Shown here in pieces: positions 1 to 9,856 of a stretch of 64,000 nucleotides of DNA. The position numbers were made by a program, and so were the translations under genes. The notes under the pieces were generated by a model. It did no database searches and had not been told where the DNA came from. It saw nothing but the letters and a program-made list of their open reading frames with translations. Position 1 is the stretch's first letter; each line of letters starts with the position of its first letter. This stretch comes from Puccinia triticina (Eukaryota > Basidiomycota > Pucciniomycetes > Pucciniales > Pucciniaceae), in contig NC_070560.1 of the NCBI RefSeq assembly GCF_026914185.1, positions 4,083,501 to 4,147,500 on the forward strand, read 5' to 3'.

Positions 1-3000
1 AAAGTTACACTTCTTCAAGGAGATTTTCATGTTCATGTTAATGACAACTTTCAGGATCCTGTCTATCCTACTGAGGTGTTCCTCCCAGGTGTTTGACATA
101 ATGATGATATCATCAATGTAGATAATGACCCACTTCTCATCAATTTCCTTTCTGAATTCAATGTCCATCATTCTCTGGAAATGAGAGGGGGCATTTTTGA
201 TCCCAAAGGGCATTCTCAGGTACTCATAGATTCCTTTGTGCATGATAATCCTGAGTAGATGTCTGGAATCTTCTGCAATGACATTCTGGTGAAAACCTTT
301 GAGTACATCCATGCTAGTCAGATATTTAGCTTTGGCCAGGTTGTTCAGAGTCTCACAGATCTTAGGAATGGGGTATCTGTCTGAAGCAGTGTAGGAATTC
401 AAAGCTCTGAAGTCTCCTACCATTCTGGACTTTCCATTGTGCCAGGCAATGATTACAGGAGTAGTGATCTCAACTACTTCATTATGACCAACTTTCCTTA
501 GAACATTCAGGTTTACTAGCTCTTCAATGTGTTGCTCAAGAGCTTCTCTGCTTTTGGGGCTGGCAGGATAAGGAGGTCTTCTGAGGAGAGGAGGATAGGG
601 TCTCTCAGTTGTCAGCTTGATATGAACTTCATGACCTTTAATGGCACCAAGGGGCTGGTTGGTGTTGGAGAAGGCAAAGTTGTTATTGTAGAGGACTTCA
701 AACAGCTTCTCTTTTTGCTCAATAGTCAACTTATCACTGAACTTGGCTTCACAGAGTTCTTCTATAATAAATTTCTGCAGTTGAGGATGGGACTTCTTTA
801 CAGCAGAAATTTCATTGGAAGGGCTCATTTTCTCCAGATGATGAGACTTAAAGCTGAATTTCTTCCTCTTGTTCTCATTCCCAATGGTAAAGAATCTCTC
901 TTTGCTGTTTGTGATGTCAAAGCCATAAAGAGACATGTAATCATTTCCAAGGATAAGATAGTTAATTCTTGCATTTCTCATGACTACAAATTCTGCTAGA
1001 ATTCTAATGGAACCTTTAGTGTGAGGAAAAATCAAAGCCATTTCTATTATGCCCATGGGCTGTAATCGGTCACTACAGCTGTGGAATTTAGCATGGTTAA
1101 TTGGCATGAGCTTATTTTCCCATTCTGGTAATATAGAATCTAGCAATTTGTTGCTGATGATTGAGCAAGAGGCTCCACTATCAAGAAGACATGATTGTTC
1201 TCTGGATTCAATGAGGACAGTAGTAAGATTTGCTTTTCCAGTAAGATGAGCTTTTCCTCTATCAGGCTTACATTTCATCAGTCTAGCATCTTCTATGTGG
1301 GAAGACTGACAGGATTTGTCCCAGGTCTGAGGTTGATGAGTTTCAGCTTGAATTTCAGCAATGGAGAAATCTTGGTTTATTTCACACTCTACAGCATGTG
1401 CTCCAAAGTCAAAATCAACTAATGGATCATAATTGGCACCATTTCCATTGTCCATGGCAAGAATCATGTGATTGGTTCTATGATTCTCTTCTTCTTCATC
1501 TAGTTCTGATTCAGATTTATGTGGTTCACCTTGATCTTCTCCATTGTCACTCTTGGGATCATCATCATCATCCATTCCTACATTATTGATCCTGTTCTTC
1601 TTCTTAGGGCATTCTCTGGAGAAGTGGCCAGTTTGTTTACAGAAATGGCATATAAGTTTTTCTTTCTCAGGGGCAGAGACAGGATTCTTTTTGGTAGAGG
1701 AGTCAGTTGGCTTATCAGTTTTCTCAGGGGCAGGATTGCTTCTCCATTGGGATCTGTTTGGAGTGTTATAATTGTTTGTCACAGGCTTGTTCCTTTTCAT
1801 GACTCTGTCTATAACCTCTTCAGCAATTATAACCATATCCTCAAAACTCATTTCAGTGGCATCTCTTTTGTATCTGCTTTTAATAGCATGCTCAAGGTTT
1901 GGAGGGCACTGCTTTAAGATTTTCTCACAAATAAGATACTGATTGAGTTCAGGTTGATAAGCTTTCAGTCTTTCTCTCTGATTACCAAACCATTTGTGGA
2001 TTTTCCTCCCATCATAGGTGAAGTGATCATTCTCAAACTCTTGTTGCATTTTCCATTTCCAGTTCTCAGTGCCAAACTTATTTCTGATGGCATTCTTCCA
2101 CCAAGCCCAAGATTTGTTTCCATATTCATCTCTAATGCCTAGGTACCAATTCCTTGCAGTGTCAGTTAACAAGATTGTTAATCTACTGATTATCATGTTA
2201 TCCAGCATCAAGTAGTCTCTGACTAGGATATCAGTATTTTTAATCCAAAGCTCATGATTGTAAGGCAATTCTCCAGAGAATTTCTCCCAGTCTCCATTTT
2301 TGGGGATACTTTTCCACAGTTCTTTCCTCATTTCAAAGTCTATTGCTCCATGATCAATGTAGGGGAATTCCTCTTGGGTCTTAGCGTCAGGAGTATTGCT
2401 AGCAGGTTTAGGAAAGCTATCTCTTGGTGGTCTCTGGGGTTCAGGAGTAGGAACAGGAGGAGGTGGTCTGTGTTCATGTTGTTGCTCATGGTGGACATTC
2501 TGGAAGGGATTATTGTATAAGAGATGAGGGGGATGGTCTCTGTCATCTGGTATTAACACTGAATCCAGCTTTGAGCTCACAGTGTTTACTACAGAAGATA
2601 TGTCACTGAATCTTCTCTTAGATTGTTCAAATCTGTTGTGCTCATTGGCATGAAGGTCATTGATCTGATTACCAATGGAAGTAAGATTGTTGCTCACTTT
2701 CTCTTCAAAATCTTTCAGATTTTGGCCAATTGTATCCATGTTAGAATGACATTGTGATTCATTTACCAGAATCAAATCTTGAACAGTCTCAAACTTATCA
2801 TCTATGTGTTTCTTCAGTTGTTCTAACACATTGTTATTCACTGTGGACTTCTCTCTGGCACTTTCACCTATGTTGTTCAGGATTTGATCAAGCAAAAAGG
2901 GAATGAATTCATTTTTAAACAGATCAAGAATGGAATGATTCAGGACATCTTTAAAATTGCTGACACAAGATTCAAGAAGAGTACCAGGGATGGTTTCAAC

Positions 3001-3081
3001 AGTACCAGATAATTCAGAGAGAAATTTAGAGAACAAGACTTGTAATTTTTCTTCTAGAAACAAAGGACCATTTCGAGACAT
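1..3081 (-). CDS. Ty3/gypsy Gag-Pol polyprotein, 3' end beyond the window
   Basis: The frame is open from an ATG at 3081 to the window edge (1027 codons, no stop), giving Gag, protease and the start of reverse transcriptase. Visible motifs in order are a coiled-coil-prone and then proline-rich Gag, a CCHC zinc knuckle (CX2CX4HX4C) at about residues 478-491, a retropepsin active site LLDSGAS with its Asp at about 634, and an RT core with PVIIAWHNGKSRMVGDFRAL, SMDVLKGFHQ and YIDD at 988-991, ending at the gypsy-type KCNF. The RT blocks place it in Ty3/gypsy. RNase H and integrase would lie to the left of the window. The ATG was chosen as the first one downstream of the stop of ORF1. The same frame stays open upstream of it into the 3' end of ORF1, so a frameshift fusion is possible. 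No internal stop was found on manual translation, so the copy may be intact here. Confidence 0.92.
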   Translation of the reverse strand, partial: MSRNGPLFLEEKLQVLFSKFLSELSGTVETIPGTLLESCVSNFKDVLNHSILDLFKNEFIPFLLDQILNNIGESAREKSTVNNNVLEQLKKHIDDKFETVQDLILVNESQCHSNMDTIGQNLKDFEEKVSNNLTSIGNQINDLHANEHNRFEQSKRRFSDISSVVNTVSSKLDSVLIPDDRDHPPHLLYNNPFQNVHHEQQHEHRPPPPVPTPEPQRPPRDSFPKPASNTPDAKTQEEFPYIDHGAIDFEMRKELWKSIPKNGDWEKFSGELPYNHELWIKNTDILVRDYLMLDNMIISRLTILLTDTARNWYLGIRDEYGNKSWAWWKNAIRNKFGTENWKWKMQQEFENDHFTYDGRKIHKWFGNQRERLKAYQPELNQYLICEKILKQCPPNLEHAIKSRYKRDATEMSFEDMVIIAEEVIDRVMKRNKPVTNNYNTPNRSQWRSNPAPEKTDKPTDSSTKKNPVSAPEKEKLICHFCKQTGHFSRECPKKKNRINNVGMDDDDDPKSDNGEDQGEPHKSESELDEEEENHRTNHMILAMDNGNGANYDPLVDFDFGAHAVECEINQDFSIAEIQAETHQPQTWDKSCQSSHIEDARLMKCKPDRGKAHLTGKANLTTVLIESREQSCLLDSGASCSIISNKLLDSILPEWENKLMPINHAKFHSCSDRLQPMGIIEMALIFPHTKGSIRILAEFVVMRNARINYLILGNDYMSLYGFDITNSKERFFTIGNENKRKKFSFKSHHLEKMSPSNEISAVKKSHPQLQKFIIEELCEAKFSDKLTIEQKEKLFEVLYNNNFAFSNTNQPLGAIKGHEVHIKLTTERPYPPLLRRPPYPASPKSREALEQHIEELVNLNVLRKVGHNEVVEITTPVIIAWHNGKSRMVGDFRALNSYTASDRYPIPKICETLNNLAKAKYLTSMDVLKGFHQNVIAEDSRHLLRIIMHKGIYEYLRMPFGIKNAPSHFQRMMDIEFRKEIDEKWVIIYIDDIIIMSNTWEEHLSRIDRILKVVINMNMKISLKKCNF

Positions 3082-3200
3082 TTCAGAGTTAAGATTATTT
3101 AGAAAAAATTCTCTATTTGAAGGATCAGAGAGGTTATCAATATCTAAACTGAGGCCTAGAGGTGAATCACTGCTTAAGGAACTTTTAGGCAAGGATTCAT

Positions 3201-4943
3201 CTAATAGGGGCCTCTCCCTCTGGTTCTCCCGCGTCCATAGCCTCTCCTCACTCCTCTGGTGGCTCTCATCAAGTATTCTCCTATTTCCAGAACTCTCTGA
3301 GTGTCGTCCTGAGGGCGTCTCCAGTTCCTCCCTGATCCTCTCCAGTTGCTTTGAGGATGAGAGGGGTTGTGGCCTGCGAATTCTTGCGGCATTTGAGGAT
3401 AATGGGGTGGATTGTAGCCGCCAGTTTGAAGATGCGGGCTGGGGCGGAATAATTGAACTACCTCCCGCGGTATAGAAGCTGGTGGCGGCCTCACTTGGAG
3501 CGTCTGCGGCGGTGGCGGCGGCGGCAAGGGAGTTCCTTGATAGTGTTGGCTCTCTAGGCGCGGCTGGGATTGAGGCTGCTGTTGAAACTGAGCCTGGTTG
3601 GAGGGGATAGGACCCTGGAACTCCTGCGCTATAGCTCGTAGCTGAGAGCCCGTGGGTTCTGGCGTTGGCGTCGCTAGAATGGGTTGCTGGCTGGCGTGCG
3701 GCACTAAAGCTAGCTGCGAATGAGGCCGGGATACTTGCGCCGTGGAGTTCTGCGGACCTAGGCCGTTGTTCCGGTTCATTAGAGAAACTTCCAGGTTGTG
3801 TAGCTCGTCTCTGGGTATCCATTCTTGACAGAGACGGATACCGTCTTTCCTCCCAACTAATTCTATTATCATTTCCTGCGTCATAGCTGCTTGGGAGAGG
3901 AGGCGCCTCATGGTTAACGTGTTCTGCGCCTCCCTGGCGCGGACAAATAGGTCGAACTGTTCGTTGAACATGCTGATGAGGCTGGAGAGCTCTTCCTCTT
4001 CCGGGATAAGGTCCATGGGACCGGAGGACTCCTCCCGTCGAGGGCTCTGAGTGTACGGAAGGAGGGCTAGATTGGGCGGCGCCGTGGATCTCATGCCCTC
4101 TGGGTTGATAGGCTGGGAGGGCGGTTGACTCGTCGGAGGAAGGTTCACCGTCAAGTCTATCTGTTCCCTGTCGATAGGCCGCGGAACCGGCGTGGATCTG
4201 CTCGACGCTAGGGCTATGGAAGTTTCCCTCGGCTGGTATAGGGCCGGAGGGATCCCGGTATCTGGGGGGAGCGGCTCCTCTTCCGGGAGCTTGAGGAAAT
4301 CCTCCTGTAGAGGCGGCAAGGCTGCTTCTAGCCCTTCGAAGCCGTTCTTCGGCGGCTGGGCTAAGGCGGTACCGGTGGCGGAGCTCTTCGGAGAGGTCTC
4401 GGCCATTTCTAAGGTGAGGAGGCATGATGATTATATGTAAGAAAAGAGGGTAATTAAGCGGTAAAAAGGAGGATTAAGGGTTGTTTAAAGTTAAATACCT
4501 GAAGATCTGGATTTAGCGGAAATCCTTTTGCTTTTCCTAGTAGTAGAAGACGATTTTTTCTTGTTTTCTTTTGCGCTTGGCTTCGCAGAGGAATTAGAGG
4601 TCCACTCGGCTATGTTAACAGGAGCTACGGTCCTTTTTCGACGAGTTTTCGGCGCTTTTGCGGTAGCAATAGGAGTCCACGCGGTGCTACTAATCAAATT
4701 TCCGTTACAAGGATTTGCTACTATTTTGTCGTCGTAGTTTTCTTCGTCTGCGCTATTCTGCGCCGTCAAGAATTTTTTTACGGTCAACTGCGGTAATTGT
4801 AGATGAGAAGCAGGAGAATCTTTTGAGCGTACTCCGTTTTTCTCTATCTCCTCTTGATTCGAAGATATGGAGGGTTCTGGGGAGGATAAGTCCGACGAAG
4901 GGGTGAATAGCGGCACGGAGGAGTCGCAATTCTGCACTTTCAC
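3201..4943 (-). CDS. Additional upstream ORF (ORF1) of the Ty3/gypsy element, probably two exons
   Basis: Two open segments, 4943-4491 (150 codons) and 4406-3201 (401 codons), precede Gag-Pol between the LTR and the Gag ATG. The first ends ...RSSGI-stop, but a GT-AG intron from 4498 to 4409 (90 nt) joins them in frame as S-E-M-A-E-T, giving one protein of roughly 550 residues. The N-terminal part is Ser/Lys/Arg-rich with a strongly basic end. The middle is Pro/Gln-rich with a predicted helical stretch around LFVRAREAQNTLTMRRLL. The C-terminus is RG-rich (RRGYGRGRTRGRGPY), as in RNA-binding tails. Its coding sequence is clearly more GC-rich than the adjacent AT-rich Gag-Pol. I do not recognise a family. 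It could be an RNA-binding accessory Gag-like protein or captured host sequence. The intron is an inference from splice signals and frame only. Confidence 0.55.
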
Positions 4944-5167
4944 GAGTACACAGGACGTAAAAAAATTTTTTCAAGGGTTCAGTTAGGAAATTTATCAATA
5001 TAAAAGCAATTTTAGATAATTTTGGGAGAATTTCAGCGTTAGTAGGATATGTAGAAAAATTTTTAAGTGGTTTTTTCGAATTTTAAGAGTTTTTTGTTTG
5101 ATTTAGTCAGGATGATCAGTCCTTTGGCTTTATAGCAGTCTAGAATTATGAAAAGGTGAGTAATTTT

Positions 5168-5183
5168 CCCGATGAGGCCCCCA
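5168..5183 (-). other. Candidate primer-binding site of the Ty3/gypsy element
   Basis: Reading the minus strand, the LTR ends with ...CACA, then AT, then TGGGGGCCTCATCGGG. A TGG start within a few bases of the LTR is the usual position and form of a tRNA 3'-CCA-primed site. The primer tRNA was not identified. Confidence 0.45.
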
Positions 5184-5185
5184 AT

Positions 5186-6155
5186 TGTGAGCCTGAGTCT
5201 CTATAGTGACAGCAGGACACAAGAAATGGGGGGGCAATAGTTGGATTTCTTGGGATAAAGAAATTACAACTATAAAAGAAAAAGAGAGAAAGAGAGAGAG
5301 AAACCAAGCAGGATAAGAAGGAAGAGAAGTACTAGGTTATTCTAGTGGGAATGCACGTCCACTGGCAATGCTACTCTTCAGAAGAGTGCTGCTAATCTGT
5401 GCAAGAAGTGCTACAGCTTCCTCTCAGGAGGGTATCTGGATTAGATAAGTCTTAATCCAGCCACAGTTTTTTAGACTTCTCTCTGGACAGTCAAGGTTCT
5501 TAAAGGGAAACCTGAGGGACAGCCCTGAACCTAGATTTTGAGGCAAAGGCCTGAGGATAAGAAGGGACAGCCCTGTAATCAAGATGGAGGCAAAGGCCTA
5601 TAGATTTGGAGGGACAGCCCTGTGATCAAGGAGGAAGCAAAGCAAGAAGAAGAGGCAGATCAAGCAAGACACAGAGTTGTACCTCTGAGATAATCAAGGT
5701 TCAGTGAAAGAGGTTACTTACTGTCAATATCCTAGGCGCCTGTGACGGTAGGTATACTGGGAGTAGAGTAGGCTCTTTGGTGGTGATCCTGGGGTTATCT
5801 GGGTGGTGGTTCTGGTGTGCTGAAGTCTGTAGATCCGCTTCAGGCAAGGGGGATCCTGACTACGAAAATTTTCACAGTTTGCTTATGTAATTTACATATG
5901 TACATGTGGTTTGGCGCGCCTGGTAGCGCTGACACGTCACAACTGCGCAAGGGCGCCATAACTCAGTAACTCAGGGAAGGAGTATAGTTACAAGGAATTG
6001 ATAAGTTGTAACTAGGGTTAAAATTGCATGAGGAAACAGAATATGAAGTCAAAACAAGGTTATCTCTTAAGATGAAAAAGATATAAAGTAATTTATATGT
6101 AACAAAGGTAGAACAGGCAGCTTTTAGGTCAGCTGTGATGACTCTAAGGCTGACA
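5186..6155 (-). repeat. 5' LTR of the Ty3/gypsy element
   Basis: The LTR runs TGTGAGCCTGAG...AGGCTGACA, about 970 bp with TG...CA ends. Its limits are fixed by comparison with the closely similar solo LTR at 39199-40009, which has target duplications. Because the element is on the minus strand this right-hand copy is its 5' LTR. The base after it is the start of the GACCGG array (AGAGG...). The other LTR and the matching target duplication lie outside the window. Relative to the solo copy it carries extra internal sequence, mainly in 5400-5700. Confidence 0.85.
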
Positions 6156-7098
6156 AGAGGACTCACACCTCTCAATGATTGGTCAGACTGGTCATTGAGG
6201 GGACTCACACCTCTTGATGACCGGTCATCACCGGTCATCGAGGTGAGTCACATTTCTCGATGACCGGTCAGACCAGTCATCCAGGGTAATAACACCTCTT
6301 GATGACCGGTGTGTACCAGTCATCGAGGGGAGGTGCTACTCTCAATGACCGGTTGGTCTGACCGGTCATCAAGAGGAGGTGCTGCTCCCCCCGGTCACCG
6401 GCACAGACCGGTCATCGAAGGGACTCACACCTCTCGATGCTCCCGATGACTGGTCGGTCATCAAGAGGGCTCACACCGCTCACACCACTCAATGACCGGT
6501 CAGACCGGTCATCGAGGGTAATAACACTCGATGACCGGTGATGACCGGTCATTGAGGTGAGTCACATCTCTTGATGACCGGTCTGTGCCAGTCATCGAGG
6601 GGAGTAACATCTCCTCTCGATGACCGGTCAGACCAACCGGTCATCGAGAGTAGCACCTCCCCTTGATGACTGGTACACACCGGTCATCAAGAGGTGTTAT
6701 TACCCTGGATGACTGGTCTAACCGGTCATCGAGAAATGTGACTCACCTCGATGACCGGTGATGACAGGTCATTGAGAGGTGTGAGTCCTCTCAATGACCG
6801 ATCTGACCAATCATCGAGAGGTGTGAGTCCTCTCAATGACCGGTCTGTGCCGGTCATTGGGAGGTGTGACTGATGACTGGTCCGCGCCGGTCATTGAGAG
6901 GTGGGAGTCCCCTCGATGACCGGTAAAGACCGGTCATCAAGAGTAGCACCTCCCCTCAATGACTGGTACACACCAGTCATCGAGAGGTGTGACTGATGAC
7001 CGGTCCGCGCCGGTCATCAAGAGGTATGAGTCCTCTGGATGACCGGTCGTGTGAGTCCCCTCAATGACCGGTCCAGACGGGTCATCAAGAGGTGTGAT
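6156..7098. repeat. Array of GACCGGTC palindromic hairpin units
   Basis: About 940 bp consist of degenerate units of the form GATGACCGGT-n-ACCGGTCATC separated by spacers such as GAGAGGTGTGAGTCCTC. Both the ACCGGT core and the spacers are themselves near-palindromic, so the array can fold at several scales. The array begins immediately at the LTR boundary. No credible gene is visible in it. The same unit recurs at 11465-11905, 35071-36385 and 61905-62118. Confidence 0.85.
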
Positions 7099-7109
7099 TG
7101 CTGTGGGCA

Positions 7110-7440
7110 CTCCAAAAAAAAGGAGACTTGGAGTGCACCCCAATGCACTCCGTTTGGTATTTGCTAGCTGGAGTGCAAAGCCAAAATCCTTCACTGAAAA
7201 GGTGGAGTGCTTGGGCTTGCACTCCATTTTTTTTGGAGTGCATCTAGCTGCACTCCCCTATTTTGGTCAATTTTGGAGTACCCAGTTGTGTACTCCAAGA
7301 AACATGGAGTGCCCATCTGGGGACTCCATGTTTTGGGAGTACAAAATCAAGGCACTCCAACTTTTTTGGAGTGCTGGCCCCCCAAAGCCAAAAATGTGGA
7401 GTGCATGAAGTAAAAGTTTGGAGTGCATTTAGGCTGACCC
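7110..7440. mobile_element. Fragment of a GGAGTGCA-rich TIR element (MULE-like family)
   Basis: The right end TTTGGAGTGCATTTAGGCTGACCC is the terminal inverted repeat of the complete element at 58606-59264. Positions 7306-7440 are a close reverse complement of 58606-58740. Internally there are many GGAGTGCA / TGCACTCC pairs. The left terminus is missing or replaced by the GACCGG array. The right end lies 7 bp from the stop codon of the oxygenase gene. Confidence 0.7.
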
Positions 7441-7447
7441 TATATTT

Positions 7448-8987
7448 TCAGTCATATACTGGCACTTCTACGCACCATGACTGATACTTTTCAGCGCGGT
7501 CCGCATCTGATAGCTTGTTTAGCCATTCCTTGGCCCAGTCAAAGAAGCTTGCGGGTAACTTGCCATGGTGGCGTCCTGCGACTGTTTTGAATAGTGCGTA
7601 GTGAGTGTGTTGTAAGGCGGCCTTCAGGATATCCGCCATTATTGCCGGGGGTAGGTGATCAGTGGACTCTTGTCTGCAGAGATTGCTTAAGGCATCAAGC
7701 AGAGGTGTCTGGACTGAAGGAAGCGAGCACATTTGGCCAAGGTAGGAAAGCGCCGGGGGTATATAATTCTTTTGAAGTGCCCTGTCAAATGTACCCTTAG
7801 GCGGATAGGCTCTAACTTGGCTTCCATATGGGACCATGACGAGAGCTGCACGGCGATACCAATGTGTGGCATGAGGTCCCTATATGAGTAAATGCACAAA
7901 TATTGATGAGTATGTTGCTCTGGAATGTTGGGGACCCATACAGGGAAGAAAGACATACCTCATTCCCCATGTAAGGTTTGTAGTCTTCCTTGGCGACCTC
8001 CAGATCCTCGAAGGGATCGTATTCCAGACTTTGATCACGATACAAGTGATAATTCTCGGCAATGACAGTACCGTCCAGTGCGTGAAGTGACTTCACAGTA
8101 TCCTTCAACTCCAACGCTTTATCAAGTTGATGGATCTCATCCACACACTCATCATCACCCTCCTCATAGTAGACCCATCCCCACGCTTCCCTCTCCAGCA
8201 ACGCCAAGAATATAACAAAAGGAAGCTCGTGCGTAAGCTCTTGGGCTGCCTGTACCTGCACCAAGTCTTCAGCCTTGAGGGCTTGGAGGGAGATGGAAGC
8301 TTGAGTATATTCATGTTTAAGGGGATAGTAAAGATGATCATCTTCGACATTGATGCCGCTAGCCAGATCCCGGTGCCAAATCTTAAGTGTTTTTCGGAGG
8401 AGTTCCTTCTTTGTGGCGAGTGTACTTGCTAGTGGTCGGGTAATACCAGGCTGAAGGGCCAGGTTGTAAGTCAGGACGCATCGGTAGCCAGATTTCACCG
8501 GCAGAACCTCGTGAGTCACATCTGAAAACCAGCACGCAAAGGACTGATTTGCGTCTGATGTCTTCAAAGTCTTGGATTGGCCATGGTGCCTCACAACAAC
8601 TTCTCCGCCGGTGTGCGCTGACGGCAAACATATTACTAGAGTTCCAAACATGCCTGGGATTTTTTCGGTACTGTGTATTGCGATCAAAAAACAATCCACC
8701 ATCAGTCAGTTACCCAAATTGGAAAAGGGGAGGAGACATGACTCTTACTCAGTGTGGGGCTTAAACATTGCCCCCTCCTCATAGATGAGCATCTTGTACA
8801 GCTCCGATTGAATGGGCACATCAATGCCGAGACTGGTCGCGACGCGCTTGTTAATGTCAAGTAAATACACCACGGGCGCATAATTTTCAAAGTTTGTCGT
8901 CGAACCGCCCAAGGCAATGATTTGACATCGACTCGCCGCAGCTACGGCAAAAAGCGGTCCCAGTGAGGCAAGACCGCCAATCACCAT
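7448..8987 (-). CDS. 2OG-Fe(II) oxygenase superfamily protein (prolyl 4-hydroxylase-like), 3 exons
   Basis: The proposed CDS is complement of 8749-8987, 8671 upstream boundary with exon 2 at 7959-8670, and 7448-7879, separated by GT-AG introns of 78 and 79 nt; total 460 codons. Splicing restores the conserved order ELYKMLIYEEGAMF - HTDTEKIPGMFGTLVICLP - WFSDVTHEV - SGYRCVLTYNLA - GNEG...ATHWYRRAALV. The iron ligands would be H78 and D80 (an HTD motif split by intron 1) and H133, with R143 in the 2-oxoglutarate-binding position. This combination is typical of a fungal family of uncharacterised Fe(II)/2OG dioxygenases; the substrate is unknown. The start at 8987 follows an in-frame stop near 9073. 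The usual N-terminal block is shortened or divergent, so an upstream exon may be missed or lost. The 3' end abuts a transposon terminus. Confidence 0.82.
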
Positions 8988-9160
8988 CTCCGGACGGGGT
9001 AAGGCTAGCCTTCCGCACAGCAGACCTCCTAGCCCCGTCGGGCAGGAGTTGCCATCGATGAGCCGGCAATCTCACCACCTTACGACGGTGCTGCAAAACT
9101 GTGCTGGCCCACTGTCCAAAACAAAATGCCCTGTATTCGTCCCGGCAAGAATACCACCCA

Positions 9161-9234
9161 GCCACGGGCATGGCATCACAGCACAGCCCCATCACGGGCA
9201 TGGCATCACAGCACAGCCCCATCACGGGCATGGC
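9161..9234. repeat. Short tandem repeat, 30-bp period, about 2.5 copies
   Basis: The unit ATCACGGGCATGGCATCACAGCACAGCCCC is repeated almost perfectly (it contains GGGCATGGCATCACAGCACA). It lies upstream of the oxygenase gene in sequence with no clear coding role. Confidence 0.8.
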
Positions 9235-9856
9235 TACCCGCCACGCATTTATGTACATAGATATGTAAATAAAAACAGTTGTTTGTACAGAAAAACTGTA
9301 ATGTAACAATGTTGAATTAACCATAACAGACCATAACTCTGCATTCTGAATTCATTCATTCTCCGCGGCCTCTTCGTTGTTGGAAACACTCCCACCTGCC
9401 TCAAGCCAGGCAGCCAATCCTCCCTCTAACATCAGAATGAGGTGTTGGATGTGCTCTTCTCCCCTCGAGACATTGGCGACCTCCTTATTCCCGGGAAATT
9501 TGCCAGAATTGACAACAAATATGTGTACCAGCATCTTCATGTGCCACAGTGGCGTTGTTTTCCTAGGCTTCTTTCCGCTGAACACAAACCCGATCTGTGG
9601 CTGATGCTGCACACCCTCCTGCAATGGACATGGATGATGAGCGCTGGAATTTGAAGAAAATTTGATGTGGGTTGCGGATTAGCGTGTCAGCGATGATCCT
9701 TGTTTGCATTATCAAAGTGTCGCCAAGAGGCCAAACTGTTCAGCTCCACGGGTGGCAGGTGGTCAGTTTGCATAAAAGGAGCTTGGTTCTTTGGCCACAG
9801 GGGATTCTCTCTCCTCTCACCTTGATGTGGACATCATTCACCTACCGAGCTCGAAG
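9235..9856. other. Unassigned sequence between the two oxygenase-like loci
   Basis: A 90-codon minus-strand frame at 9352-9624 is open, but I recognise no domain in it. Nothing else is supported here. Confidence 0.5.

Noticed and set aside
2957..3475. Plus-strand 172-codon frame
   Set aside because: It is antisense to the junction of ORF1 and Gag-Pol of the Ty3/gypsy element, and its composition follows the opposite strand.
6156..7098. Regulatory operator array
   Set aside because: The palindromes are too numerous, degenerate and dispersed inside transposons to be a gene operator.
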